From: an uncultured beta proteobacterium
GTDB taxonomy: Bacteria > Pseudomonadota > Gammaproteobacteria > Burkholderiales > Burkholderiaceae_C
Direction of reading: 5' to 3'
NCBI GenBank assembly: GCA_903864505.1
Contig: CAIPGC010000006.1
Location: forward strand, 1-49,394
Length of the DNA stretch: 49,394 bases
The notes beneath the pieces were generated by a model. The model saw only the letters and a list, made by a program, of their open reading frames with translations. It did not search any database and was not told where the DNA came from. Position 1 is the stretch's first letter; every line of letters starts with the position of its first letter. Below are positions 1-12,299 of the stretch, piece after piece. The position numbers and the translations under genes were made by a program.

Positions 1-1
1 A

Positions 2-181
2 CCCCAGGCCGCCGCAATCCGGGCCAGGAATGTGCTGCAACTCATTGCTGCGGGCGGCAACGCCTATTACCTGGCTAAATTTGCCGGGATTTTTGGGTTG
101 GACATGCAAGACATTGGCGCCCAACAAACCGGCATGACCAAAGACCAGTTCAAGGCCAAACTCGTCGCGGCCGGCCGCTAA
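2..181 (+). CDS. C-terminal fragment of LigA-like small (alpha) subunit of a class III extradiol dioxygenase (5' end outside window)
   Basis: Open frame from window start: PQAAAIRARNVLQLIAAGGNAYYLAKFAGIFGLDMQDIGAQQTGMTKDQFKAKLVAAGR*, LigA-like, directly upstream of a LigB-like gene. Confidence 0.75.
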   Translation, partial: PQAAAIRARNVLQLIAAGGNAYYLAKFAGIFGLDMQDIGAQQTGMTKDQFKAKLVAAGR

Positions 182-209
182 TGTTCCTAACACTTATACA
201 GAGGCAGAC

Positions 210-1061
210 ATGGCAAAACTTATAGGCGGCATCGGAACGTCCCACATCCCGGCCATTGGCGGGGCAATTCATAAAGGGCTCCAGCAGGATCCCTACTGGA
301 AACCGTTCTTTGACGGCTTTCCGCCCATCCGTCAGTGGCTGGGCGAGAAGAAGCCGGATGTGCTGGTCATTTTTTATAACGACCACGGGCTCAATTTTTT
401 TCTCGACAAGATGCCAACCTTTGCGGTGGGTGCTGCGCCGCTGTACGTCAACTCTGACGAAGGTTGGGGCATCCCTTCGCTGGAACCACTGCGTGGCGAG
501 GTCGACCTGTCATGGCACATCATCAACACCCTGATCGAGAAGGAATTTGATGTGGTGAGTTGCCAGGAGATGCTGGTGGACCATGCCTGTTCCCTGCCAT
601 TGAAGCTACTGTACCCCGACGGCAACTACCCGGTAACGGTGGTGCCGGTGTGCATCAACACGGTGCAGTTTCCGTTGCCCAAGGCCAGCCGTGTGTACGC
701 TCTGGGCAAGGCGGTGGGGGAAGCCGTTGCCGACTGGGACAGCAGCAAGACGGTGGCGGTGATTGCCTCGGGCGGTTTGTCACATCAACTCGACGGCGAA
801 CGTGCCGGTTTCATCAACAAGGACTTTGACCTGAAGTTTCTGGAAAGCCTGATCAGCAATCCTGAGTGGGCCACGCAATTCAGCATTCATGAGTTGGTCG
901 AAAAAACTGGGACCCAGGGCGTTGAACTGCTGATGTGGCTTGCCATGCGCGCCGCGCTTTCCGCGGGCGAGGGCGCCGGTGTGCGCCGAGTGCACAGCAA
1001 CTACCACATTCCGATTTCCAATACCGCGACGGGATTGTTGGCCCTGGAAAAAACAGACTGA
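210..1061 (+). CDS. LigB-like beta subunit of class III extradiol dioxygenase (protocatechuate 4,5-dioxygenase family)
   Basis: GIGTSHIPAIGGAIHKG, FYNDHGLNFF, VDHACSLPL and GLSHQLDGERAGFINKDFDLKFL motifs match the LigB family. Confidence 0.85.
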   Translation: MAKLIGGIGTSHIPAIGGAIHKGLQQDPYWKPFFDGFPPIRQWLGEKKPDVLVIFYNDHGLNFFLDKMPTFAVGAAPLYVNSDEGWGIPSLEPLRGEVDLSWHIINTLIEKEFDVVSCQEMLVDHACSLPLKLLYPDGNYPVTVVPVCINTVQFPLPKASRVYALGKAVGEAVADWDSSKTVAVIASGGLSHQLDGERAGFINKDFDLKFLESLISNPEWATQFSIHELVEKTGTQGVELLMWLAMRAALSAGEGAGVRRVHSNYHIPISNTATGLLALEKTD

Positions 1062-1111
1062 ATCTCAGGGTGATTAAACTTCGTCAGATGGGCGCACGAT
1101 GCCCCTCTTGA

Positions 1112-3625
<2,514 letters not shown>

Positions 3626-3631
3626 TCAAGT

Positions 3632-3686
3632 CGCTATCAATTTGGAAGCGCTCTACGCTGACTGTACGGGGGCTACAAGCCAAAAT
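3632..3686 (+). repeat. Copy A of the 55-bp dispersed repeat, intergenic
   Basis: cgctatcaatttggaagcgctctacgctgactgtacgggggctacaagccaaaat; 39/55 hand-counted identity with copy E, 35/55 with copy C. Confidence 0.7.
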
Positions 3687-3706
3687 CATATCAAATGGAA
3701 TACCTC

Positions 3707-4519
3707 ATGCATTTTGAAACCCTGAACGTGGCGCTGGAAGACCACATTGCCACCATATGTCTGAACCGGCCCGAGAAGGCAAATGCCATGAACGCCACCA
3801 TGTGGCAGGAAATTCGCAAGGCGTTCTCCTGGGTGGATGAAACCCCCGAAGCCCGTGTCGCAGTGTTGCAGGGAGAGGGCAAGTTGTTTACCGCTGGCAT
3901 TGACTTGCAACTGATGATGGGTCTGGGCTCACAAATCCAGAACGAGTGCGATGCGCGTACCCGCGAGGCGCTGCGCCGTGTCATCCTGGACCTGCAGGAC
4001 ACCCTCACCAGTCTTGAGCGCTGCCGCAAACCGGTGCTGGCGGCCATCCACGGTGCCTGCGTGGGCGGTGGCATGGACCTCATCACCTGCGCTGACATGC
4101 GCTACTGTTCGCCGGATGCCTACTTCACCATCAAGGAAATTGACATCGGCATGACCGCCGACGTGGGCACATTGCAGCGCCTGCCCAAGCTGGTGGGCGA
4201 GGGCATCGCGCGCGAGTTGGCCTATACCGGACGCAAGTGCGAAGCGGACGAGGCGCAGCGAATCGGGTTGGTGAACCGTGTGTTCGATTCCCGCGAGGCG
4301 CTGTACGCCGGGGTGCGGACGATTGCGGCCACCATTGCCGCCAAGTCACCGCTGTCGATCCGTGGCACCAAGGAAATGATCACCTATGCACGCGACCACT
4401 CGGTGGCCGACAGCCTGAACTACATCGCCACCTGGAATGCGGCGATGCTGATGAGCAAGGATTTGACCGAGGCCATGACCGCCAATCTGACGAAAAGGGC
4501 ACCCGCGTTCAAGGACTGA
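3707..4519 (+). CDS. Crotonase family, ECH1-like delta(3,5)-delta(2,4)-dienoyl-CoA isomerase
   Basis: HGACVGGGMDLITCADMRYCSPDAYFTIKEIDIGMTADVGTLQRLPK matches the ECH1 D-E-D active-site arrangement. The upstream ATG at 3695 is an alternative start. Confidence 0.75.
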   Translation: MHFETLNVALEDHIATICLNRPEKANAMNATMWQEIRKAFSWVDETPEARVAVLQGEGKLFTAGIDLQLMMGLGSQIQNECDARTREALRRVILDLQDTLTSLERCRKPVLAAIHGACVGGGMDLITCADMRYCSPDAYFTIKEIDIGMTADVGTLQRLPKLVGEGIARELAYTGRKCEADEAQRIGLVNRVFDSREALYAGVRTIAATIAAKSPLSIRGTKEMITYARDHSVADSLNYIATWNAAMLMSKDLTEAMTANLTKRAPAFKD

Positions 4520-4544
4520 TGGCGCAGTCGGTCGGGGACTAAAA

Positions 4545-5018
4545 CTAACGCGATTTTTTCTTGCCCTGGACCGACTCGGTTGCCGAAGCACCAGTTTTGA
4601 TTGCTGAGAGTACCGCGCTTTCGACAGCGGAGGCGGCAACTTTCATGCCTTTGGCGATAGGTGCAAAGGCATCCGGTGCAGGGTGACGTTCCTGCAGCAG
4701 GTCAACACCGGCGTTGAATTGCTCCACGCTCAACTCCGTGACTTCCTGCAGGTGTTTGGTCGATAGGGCCATCACCCGTTGTGCACTGGACTTGAATGTT
4801 TCAAAGGCGGCTTGCGGCTCCCGGACGGCCTTGATGTCCTCGACAGTCTCCATGGCCGAAGTCTGTAAGGCCTGGGCCTGTGCTTGTGCCAGATCACCCC
4901 ACATGCGCAGATTGTCCATCATCAGTTTGGCCGCATCTTGCGCTGCATCCGGCGTCAATTTGCTGGTGCCAGACATGAGTGTTTTGGTGATGGATTCAAA
5001 CGGATTGTTGGTAAACAT
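4545..5018 (-). CDS. Phasin family protein
   Basis: MFTNNPFESITKTLMSGTSKLTPDAAQDAAKLMMDNLRMWGDLAQAQAQALQ; phasin-type helical protein; GGAG ribosome-binding site just upstream of 5018. Confidence 0.75.
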   Translation of the reverse strand: MFTNNPFESITKTLMSGTSKLTPDAAQDAAKLMMDNLRMWGDLAQAQAQALQTSAMETVEDIKAVREPQAAFETFKSSAQRVMALSTKHLQEVTELSVEQFNAGVDLLQERHPAPDAFAPIAKGMKVAASAVESAVLSAIKTGASATESVQGKKKSR

Positions 5019-5102
5019 GGCATCTCCTCGTGTGTGTTGGAATGCCTGATTATGGTACCAACGACGCACCAACTACCGCACGGCCCCAAGGCCGCAAGGG
5101 CA

Positions 5103-5840
5103 TCAGGTGCTCCGGTAGGCGGACAAACCCAAGGCAAAGAGTGAACTGCTTGAGTTGCTGACGGCTGCTGCATTCTGTTGCAATGAGGACAGCGTGGCCT
5201 GCTGTGACTTCAGCATTGAGGAGCGCTGGTTCAGTGTGGTCATTGACACGCCAACGTTGCCATCTGCCGCCAACTCTTTAGCAGCAACCTGGCCCACTTG
5301 CTGGCCCAGCCGATTCAGCGCGTCTTTCACTGCGCCTGGATTGGCTTTTTGTGCAGTGTCGAACTTGTTACTGTCAACTACCACCTTACCGCTGGTGTTC
5401 AGGCTGATGCCTACTTGCTTCAGCGCTTGCGCCGTGGCGGTGTCTGCGGCCACCGTGCGCTGCAAATCGTTGCTTACTCTGCTGGCGCTCTGGTTGGCGG
5501 CGGTGTCGCCAGCAACACCGGACGTTGTTCTGGCTGCGGCTACTGCGCCATTGAAGGCATTGACAAAGTTGGTGGCGGCAGTCTTGACATCGGTGTTGCT
5601 GGTCGCGCTTGCCAAATGGGTCAGGGCTTTGGCGCCAATCTGCGCGTCCGACACCGCTGACTTCAGTTTGCCAAACGAAGACAATTGGGCCGACGTGGTG
5701 TCGACTTGCGACTGAATGCGTTGATCGGCCTTTTGAAGACCTTGAGCAACTCCGCTGGTGCCGTAAACGGACTGCGTTGCGCTACTTGTTCTGAGGTAGT
5801 TGCTTGCTGCATTCGCTTTTACCAGATCGGTGATGTTCAT
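5103..5840 (-). CDS. Short FliD/flagellar hook-associated-like protein
   Basis: LSSFGKLKSAVSDAQ near the N-terminus, VSNDLQRTV, GISLNTSGKVVVDSNKFDTA and a coiled-coil C-terminus, FliD-like. Confidence 0.6.
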   Translation of the reverse strand: MNITDLVKANAASNYLRTSSATQSVYGTSGVAQGLQKADQRIQSQVDTTSAQLSSFGKLKSAVSDAQIGAKALTHLASATSNTDVKTAATNFVNAFNGAVAAARTTSGVAGDTAANQSASRVSNDLQRTVAADTATAQALKQVGISLNTSGKVVVDSNKFDTAQKANPGAVKDALNRLGQQVGQVAAKELAADGNVGVSMTTLNQRSSMLKSQQATLSSLQQNAAAVSNSSSSLFALGLSAYRST

Positions 5841-5857
5841 GGCGTGGCAACCGTTGC

Positions 5858-5885
5858 TTATCGGAATTCCATCATCTTCCCGTTA
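5858..5885 (-). promoter_or_regulatory. Candidate sigma-28 (FliA)-type promoter upstream of the FliD-like gene
   Basis: Minus strand TAAC-N16-TCCGATAA (-10 is 7/8 to GCCGATAA; -35 weak, spacer one base long), just upstream of ATG 5840. Confidence 0.35.
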
Positions 5886-5953
5886 TACGCAAGAGTCAAG
5901 CGTGGTAGCGAAACTTCGGATGTGTAAAAAAGTACTACTAAAAATATAGCATC

Positions 5954-7204
5954 TTGGCTAAACTATTGTTCAGTCTGAGTTTGGCTACAAGGTTGATGCG
6001 TCCGTCCATGGAGTCCAAACAGGGGGGATTTGTGAAACTGCTAAGACTTCCGGCTTCTAAGGTCCGCCTGGGCATGTCCTTGCCATGGAATGTTCGTGAC
6101 GAGCACTGTGAATTGTTGCTGTCAAAGGGACATTTGGTAATAGATCAGCACATGCTCGATGCTTTACTGTTGCGCGGGGCATTCGTCGATGAAGAGGAAG
6201 TCAGGGCAACAGTGGCCGAAGCGGCGGCGCAGAAATTATTGATATCCGGTGGCGATCCCGTCAAATCGATGGGGACGGTAACCAGCGTGTTCGAACTGTG
6301 GGATCAGACCACCGATGCGTTGAAAGTATTGCTGCATGACACAGCAAATCAAGCGGATTTTCCCGATCGCATGCAGGCTTTTGCATTGCATTTGGTGAAA
6401 ATATTTGATCTTGATCCTGACATCGCGATTTACCGCTCGGTGCGTCAGGACAATGCACAGCACTTTTACTATGGCTATACCCACGCGGTGCTCACAGCCA
6501 TGTTGTGCATCCTGATCTCTCGCCACTTGAATTGGCCAACGGATTCAATCATGAGCCTGGTTAAAGCGGCACTGACCATGAACATGACGATCTTTGAACT
6601 GCAGGGTCAGATGGCCAGCCAGGACTTTCCGATGCGTGACAAGCAACGCGCCGCATTGCAGATTCATCCAGCCCAAGCGGTGGAAGTTCTGGAAAAAAGT
6701 GGAGTTGTGGATGTCGATTGGCTTACTGCCGTGGCACAGCATCATGAGCGTTCAGATGGAACAGGTTACCCGACTGGTTGCAAAGACATCTCCGAGTTCG
6801 CTAAAGCGCTACGAATTGCCGATGTCTTTATGGCAAAAGTCACACCACGCACGCTGCATATTGCCGTTGCACCCAAAGAAGCGATAACCCAACTGTATCG
6901 TGACGACAAGGGAGGGCCACTGTCGACTGCCATGATCAAGGAGTTTGGAATATATCCCCCTGGAGATTTTGTGAAACTCGCTTCGGGAGAATTGGGAATT
7001 GTGGTCAAGCGAACCGAGAACGCTCGCGCACCAATAGTGGCCTCGATTACCGACACCGCAGGTCATCCCGTTGCCAAGACGGTGCGACACGATACTGGGC
7101 AGACGCAGTACGCGATTGTGGGTGAGGCCATGGACAAGATATTGCTCAAGCGCCTTGCGCCCGAGCGTCTGTACGGATTTGCTTCGGCGCCGAAGCAGGT
7201 TTAG
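5954..7204 (+). CDS. HD-GYP-related protein with degenerate HD motif
   Basis: HHERSDGTGYPTG and IRIADVFMAK are HD-GYP-like; N-terminal DUF3391-like region (LPASKVRLGMSLPWN). Start may be 5996 or 6008. Confidence 0.75.
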   Translation: MAKLLFSLSLATRLMRPSMESKQGGFVKLLRLPASKVRLGMSLPWNVRDEHCELLLSKGHLVIDQHMLDALLLRGAFVDEEEVRATVAEAAAQKLLISGGDPVKSMGTVTSVFELWDQTTDALKVLLHDTANQADFPDRMQAFALHLVKIFDLDPDIAIYRSVRQDNAQHFYYGYTHAVLTAMLCILISRHLNWPTDSIMSLVKAALTMNMTIFELQGQMASQDFPMRDKQRAALQIHPAQAVEVLEKSGVVDVDWLTAVAQHHERSDGTGYPTGCKDISEFAKALRIADVFMAKVTPRTLHIAVAPKEAITQLYRDDKGGPLSTAMIKEFGIYPPGDFVKLASGELGIVVKRTENARAPIVASITDTAGHPVAKTVRHDTGQTQYAIVGEAMDKILLKRLAPERLYGFASAPKQV

Positions 7205-7225
7205 TCGGGCACTTACAATGGATTT

Positions 7226-7489
7226 TTGAGACACGACTTGCAGCAAAACTCATCGCTCTCCAGTAAGCACATCCGCATTGGGTCGGGCTTGCTGGTAGGC
7301 GCCCTTGCGTCCATTGGCCTGACGCTTTGGGTCACCTGGCAACTCGAGGGCGGTGCGGCGGCGGTCATTGAAGCCGGGCGCATGCGCATGCAGACTTGGC
7401 GGCTGGCCAGCGCAGTGCAGGCTGAACGCCCCGGACTGGAAGTGCTGGGGCCCTTTGTGCCAGCAACGGTTTCAGGATCTGGTAACTGA
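7226..7489 (+). pseudogene. Truncated N-terminal remnant of a NarX-type nitrate/nitrite sensor kinase
   Basis: TTG start; ALASIGLTLWVTWQLEGGAAAVIEAGRMRMQTWRLASAVQAER resembles the NarX TM1/P-box region; stop after about 87 aa and no kinase domain follows. Confidence 0.55.
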
Positions 7490-7521
7490 AGGCCATCGTC
7501 CAAAAACACCGGGAGGACTCC

Positions 7522-9480
7522 ATGGGCTCATTCATTCGGAATCTGAGGTTTGCACACAAGTTTTTGCTGATTTCAGTGATTGCCCTGCTGATGCTGGCGG
7601 TGCCCACTGCGATCTTTGTGCGGGTCAACCTTGAAAATATTCAAACTGCGCAGCGCGAGGTTGGCGGACTGGGCCCCATTCAGGACCTGATGAGGCTCAC
7701 CCAACTGTCGCAGCAGCATCGCGGATTGTCGGCTGTAGTGCTGACCGGAAATGAGGCGCAGTCTGCAACACGGCAGAGCAAGGAGGCGGAGGTCACGCAG
7801 GCCCTCGCCAAGGCGCAGGCTTCGGTAGGCGCATTAGGAGTTTCCGCCCTTGATGCGGCAGTTGGAAAAATTGCGACTGACTGGAAAGCCCTGGCCTCCG
7901 CGGTGGCTGGCAAGGGCATCAAAGGGCCGGACAGCTTTGCACGGCATACTGGTCTGATCGCGGAGCAACTGTCACTGTCCGAAGACGTGATCAATGCTGC
8001 CGGCATCAGTCTGGATCCGAACGCAGCGGGATACCACCTACAGGTTGCAGTATTGCAGCACATGCCCCGTGTCACCGAGGGGCTGGGACAAATTCGTGCG
8101 CGCGGGTCCGCCTTGCTGGGGCGAGGCAGCGCCGCGCCGGAAGACAAGATTCGGATTGAAGCCTTGGGGAGTGCAATTCGATCCAGTATGGCGGGTGCCC
8201 GAAAATCCTTTAATCTCGCGGCGGCTGCGAATCCAGCGCTCAAGGTCGGTTTGGGGGATGCCCTGGCCAAGGCAGTTGCGGCAACCGATGAGGGCCTTCT
8301 TCTGGCCGACGATAAGATTGTGCGTGCGGAGGTGCTGACCCACCCGTCTACAGAGTATTTTGCTGCGATGACACGCACCATTGATGTGGAGTTTGTGCTC
8401 ATCAATGCAGCGTTTGATGCGTTGCGCAGTCAACTGCAACAAACCGTGGCAGACGCTCAACGCCAATTGGTGTGGGGTTGCACGCTGGTAGCGGGCTTTC
8501 TCGCAACCGCAGTTTGGATCATGGTGCTCATTACCCGCACCACAACGACATCAGTGCGCAAGGCGCTTGATGTTGCACGTGCAGTGGCATCGGGTGACCT
8601 CAGCGGACAGGTGGAAACCCGTGGACGCGACGAAATTGGCGAATTGCTGCAGGCATTGGATGCAATGCAGACGAGCCTAATTGAGGTGGTTTCAAAGGTG
8701 AGGCAGGGTTCTGACTCAGTGGCCAATGCCAGCGCAGAGATCGCCCAGGGAAACAGCGACATGTCGGCTCGCACCGAGTCGCAGGCCAGCGCGCTGGAGC
8801 AAACGGCGGCATCCATGGAAGAACTCAATGGTGCAGTAAAACAGAATGCGGACAGCGCCCGCGAGGCCAACCAGCTTGCCATGAATGCAGCCACGGTAGC
8901 AGTAAAGGGCGGTACAGTGGTAGGGCAGGTGGTCGAGACCATGAAGGGGATCAACGAATCCTCGCGCAAGATTTCCGACATCATCGGGGTCATTGATGGC
9001 ATAGCCTTTCAGACCAACATCCTCGCCTTGAACGCTGCCGTAGAAGCGGCGCGTGCGGGTGAGCAGGGTCGTGGTTTTGCCGTCGTGGCCAGCGAAGTGC
9101 GTTCGCTGGCGGGTCGAAGTGCCGATGCGGCGAAAGAGATCAAGAGCCTTATCAATGCCAGCGTCGACCGGGTCGAACATGGAACTGCATTGGTGGACCA
9201 GGCCGGAGCGACGATGACAGAATTGGTGGATGCGATCCGCCGGGTTACCACCATCATGGGAGAAATCAGCACAGCGAGCAGCGAGCAGGCCCTGGGTGTT
9301 TCGCAGGTGGGAGAAGCTGTTTCCCAAATGGATGAGGTGACCCAGCAAAACGCTGCCCTGGTGGAAGAAATGGCTGCTGCTGCGAGCAGTCTGAAAAATC
9401 AGGCGAGTGATCTGGTGGATGCCGTGAGCGTTTTCAAGCTTCACGCAGACCATGAATTGGCCGGTTTGCCGCGGATGTAG
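7522..9480 (+). CDS. Methyl-accepting chemotaxis protein
   Basis: TM-sensor-TM-HAMP-MCP signal domain; hairpin tip [48 protein letters not shown]. Confidence 0.95.
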   Translation: MGSFIRNLRFAHKFLLISVIALLMLAVPTAIFVRVNLENIQTAQREVGGLGPIQDLMRLTQLSQQHRGLSAVVLTGNEAQSATRQSKEAEVTQALAKAQASVGALGVSALDAAVGKIATDWKALASAVAGKGIKGPDSFARHTGLIAEQLSLSEDVINAAGISLDPNAAGYHLQVAVLQHMPRVTEGLGQIRARGSALLGRGSAAPEDKIRIEALGSAIRSSMAGARKSFNLAAAANPALKVGLGDALAKAVAATDEGLLLADDKIVRAEVLTHPSTEYFAAMTRTIDVEFVLINAAFDALRSQLQQTVADAQRQLVWGCTLVAGFLATAVWIMVLITRTTTTSVRKALDVARAVASGDLSGQVETRGRDEIGELLQALDAMQTSLIEVVSKVRQGSDSVANASAEIAQGNSDMSARTESQASALEQTAASMEELNGAVKQNADSAREANQLAMNAATVAVKGGTVVGQVVETMKGINESSRKISDIIGVIDGIAFQTNILALNAAVEAARAGEQGRGFAVVASEVRSLAGRSADAAKEIKSLINASVDRVEHGTALVDQAGATMTELVDAIRRVTTIMGEISTASSEQALGVSQVGEAVSQMDEVTQQNAALVEEMAAAASSLKNQASDLVDAVSVFKLHADHELAGLPRM

Positions 9481-9809
9481 GTCTGCTGCTGACATATCTT
9501 TGGCTAAGGGTTAACCCTTGGCGTGAGCTGAACGTAAAAACATATTTTTTTGGCACAAAGTTTGCTGAGACCTTGCCATTTTCCGGAGATTCTCAGACTA
9601 CCAGGACCGTGAGCCATGTTTCATGCGCAGAGCAAGCTATAAATTGCATAGCGGCTGTGGACGGAATTGAAAGACACGACTGCTGTTTTGATAGCGCCTT
9701 TTTGGAAAATGTGTCGCAGCATTCGATACGATTCCAATCTGGCTTGCGCCACCCAAATTCCCAGCACCAGATGCCCTGCCCTGGTCGGTTCAACCCAAGA
9801 AACGATGCC

Positions 9810-12281
9810 ATGAAACGAGACAAGATTACCAACGCCCCCTTGACGATCGCGACCCAACCTATCAGCCGGGACGTTCTGCAGGAGAAATATCTGAAATCGG
9901 GCGAGTCCAGCGTCGACGATCTCTACCGCCGCGTGGCGCGCTCACTGGCCTCGGCGGAGTTGGAGGCGGATCGGACCAAGTATGAAGCCATTTTTCTGGA
10001 GAACCTGTATGCCGGGGCCATAGGAGCAGGGCGCATCATGAGCGCCGCAGGAACTTCCATCCAGGCTACTTTGATCAACTGTTTTGTGCAGCCAGTGGGT
10101 GACTGCATTCAAGGGGTAGATGCTGACGGTTTTCCAGGCATTTATGAGGCGTTGCGCGAGGCGGCAGAAACGATGCGTCGGGGCGGTGGCGTTGGCTACG
10201 ATTTTTCGCGTATTCGTCCGCGTGGTGCCGAGGTCAAGGCGACCGCCTCTATGGCATCGGGCCCGTGTAGCTATATCAATGTGTTTGACCAGTCTTGCTC
10301 CACGGTGGAGAGTGCCGGCGCGCGGCGCGGTGCGCAGATGGGTGTGCTGCGCATTGACCATCCCGATGTGTTGGAATTCATAACCGCCAAGCGCACGCCC
10401 GGTCGATGGAATAATTTCAACGTATCAGTGGGTATGTCTGACGCATTCATGCGCGCACTCGATGCCGATCAGACCTGGGAGCTGGTGCACCGTGCCAAGC
10501 CGGGCGCTACTTTGATGGCCAACGGTGCGTTCCAGCGCGCCGACGGCATGTGGGTGTACAGGACGCTTCCAGCTCGCGAGTTGTGGGACACGGTGATGCG
10601 CTCCACTTACGATTTTGCCGAACCCGGAATCCTGTTCCTGGACCACATGAATCGGGACAACAATCTGCACTATTGCGAGGCCATCGAGGCGACCAATCCC
10701 TGCGGCGAGCAGCCGCTTCCACCGTATGGTTGCTGTGACCTTGGTCCCATCATCCTGCCGCGTTTTGTGCGCAACCCGTTCGGCTTCGATGGATTGCCCT
10801 CGTTTGATTTTGAGGCTTTCGAAAAGTCGGTGGAAATTCAGGTGCGTGCCCTTGATAACGTGCTGGACGTGACGTTTTGGCCGCTACCACAGCAGCACGA
10901 AGAATCGGCCGCCAAGCGTCGTATCGGTGTCGGGTTTACCGGCATGGGCAATGTGCTTTCCATGCTGTGCCTGCGTTACGATGCCACAGAGGGTCGCGAC
11001 ATGGCTGCACGCATCGCGACCAGCATGCGTGATGCGGCTTACGCTGCTTCGGTCGCGCTGGCACAGGAAAAAGGTGCTTTCCCGAAGTTTCATGCGGATG
11101 GTTACCTGGCTGCGGGAACCTTCGCCAGTCGCCTGCCAGAGGCGCTCCAGCAGTCCATTCGTGCGCATGGCATTCGCAACAGCCATTTGCTGTCGATCGC
11201 TCCCACAGGCACCGTGAGTCTGGCCTTTGCGGACAACGCATCCAATGGGATCGAACCACCTTTCTCATGGATGTACCGCCGTAAAAAGCGCGAAGCCGAT
11301 GGCAGCACGTCCGAGTACGCCGTAGAGGACCACGCCTGGCGCATGTACCGCGAATTGGGTGGCGATGTGGCAAAGCTGCCGCCCTACTTTGTCTCGGCAC
11401 TCGATATGTCGGCCACGGACCACATCGCGATGATGGAGGCGGTGCAGCCTTTTGTAGATACTGCCATCTCCAAGACGGTCAACGTTCCGGCAGACTATCC
11501 CTACGACGATTTCAAGGGCCTGTACCAGCAGGCTTGGCATGCACGACTCAAGGGTTTGGCCACCTACCGCCCCAACGCGATTCTGGGCTCGGTGCTGGAC
11601 ACGGGTCCGGCCAAGGTTGAGCCTGCCCAGGTAGCCCCGCCTCTGCCAGTGGACCCGATGCGCACCGTCATCGCGCGCCGCCCCAAGGGCGGGCTATCGG
11701 CAGTTGCGGAAAAGATAGACTACTGGACCCAGGAAGGTCACAAGACGCTGTACCTGCTGGTTTCATTCCTGCCAGTTGCGACTGCAGACGGCAAGGCAAC
11801 GGTAGACCGCGCGATCGAGTTCTTTATGCCGGTGGGGCAAAGCGGCGAGTCGCAACAATGGATCACGTCGAGCATGCGTCTTTTGTCACTTGCAGCGCGT
11901 GGTGGCTTTCTGGAGCGTGCATTGAGCGACATGCGCAAGGTGGCCTGGGACCGGGGTCCGGTGCGCTTGGGCACCCACCAGAAAGAAGACGGCACCTTGG
12001 TGCCGATGTGGCACGATTCGGAAGTGGCGGCGGTGGCCTACGCCATCCAGAACATTCAGGCCCAGCGCATCAGCGCGCAAACCCACGATTACAACCGCCG
12101 CGCCACCGACAGCCAAGGCGAATCCGAGGGATTGCTGCCTCAGCAGGAGACCGCACTTGCTGCGGCACCGCTGCCGGTCATGGCGGGCAAGAAGTGTGGA
12201 GAATGCGGCGCACATGCAGTGATTCGCAAGGATGGCTGCGACTATTGCACCCAGTGCGGTCACATAGGTTCCTGCGGTTGA
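9810..12281 (+). CDS. nrdJ: Adenosylcobalamin-dependent (class II) ribonucleoside-diphosphate reductase
   Basis: GGGVGYDFSRIRP, ATNPCGEQPLPPYGCCDLG, SIAPTGTVS; C-terminal KKCGECGAHAVIRKDGCDYCTQCGHIGSCG. ORF extends to 9573 but the FadH-unrelated 79-aa extension looks non-coding; MKRDKITNAP at 9810 is the likelier start. Confidence 0.9.
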   Translation: MKRDKITNAPLTIATQPISRDVLQEKYLKSGESSVDDLYRRVARSLASAELEADRTKYEAIFLENLYAGAIGAGRIMSAAGTSIQATLINCFVQPVGDCIQGVDADGFPGIYEALREAAETMRRGGGVGYDFSRIRPRGAEVKATASMASGPCSYINVFDQSCSTVESAGARRGAQMGVLRIDHPDVLEFITAKRTPGRWNNFNVSVGMSDAFMRALDADQTWELVHRAKPGATLMANGAFQRADGMWVYRTLPARELWDTVMRSTYDFAEPGILFLDHMNRDNNLHYCEAIEATNPCGEQPLPPYGCCDLGPIILPRFVRNPFGFDGLPSFDFEAFEKSVEIQVRALDNVLDVTFWPLPQQHEESAAKRRIGVGFTGMGNVLSMLCLRYDATEGRDMAARIATSMRDAAYAASVALAQEKGAFPKFHADGYLAAGTFASRLPEALQQSIRAHGIRNSHLLSIAPTGTVSLAFADNASNGIEPPFSWMYRRKKREADGSTSEYAVEDHAWRMYRELGGDVAKLPPYFVSALDMSATDHIAMMEAVQPFVDTAISKTVNVPADYPYDDFKGLYQQAWHARLKGLATYRPNAILGSVLDTGPAKVEPAQVAPPLPVDPMRTVIARRPKGGLSAVAEKIDYWTQEGHKTLYLLVSFLPVATADGKATVDRAIEFFMPVGQSGESQQWITSSMRLLSLAARGGFLERALSDMRKVAWDRGPVRLGTHQKEDGTLVPMWHDSEVAAVAYAIQNIQAQRISAQTHDYNRRATDSQGESEGLLPQQETALAAAPLPVMAGKKCGECGAHAVIRKDGCDYCTQCGHIGSCG

Positions 12282-12299
12282 TCGGGTAAAGTCGGGAGC

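Noticed and set aside
9481-9809. Cobalamin riboswitch upstream of the B12-dependent RNR
   Set aside because: No B12-box-like sequence was found by eye; left as a computational check only.
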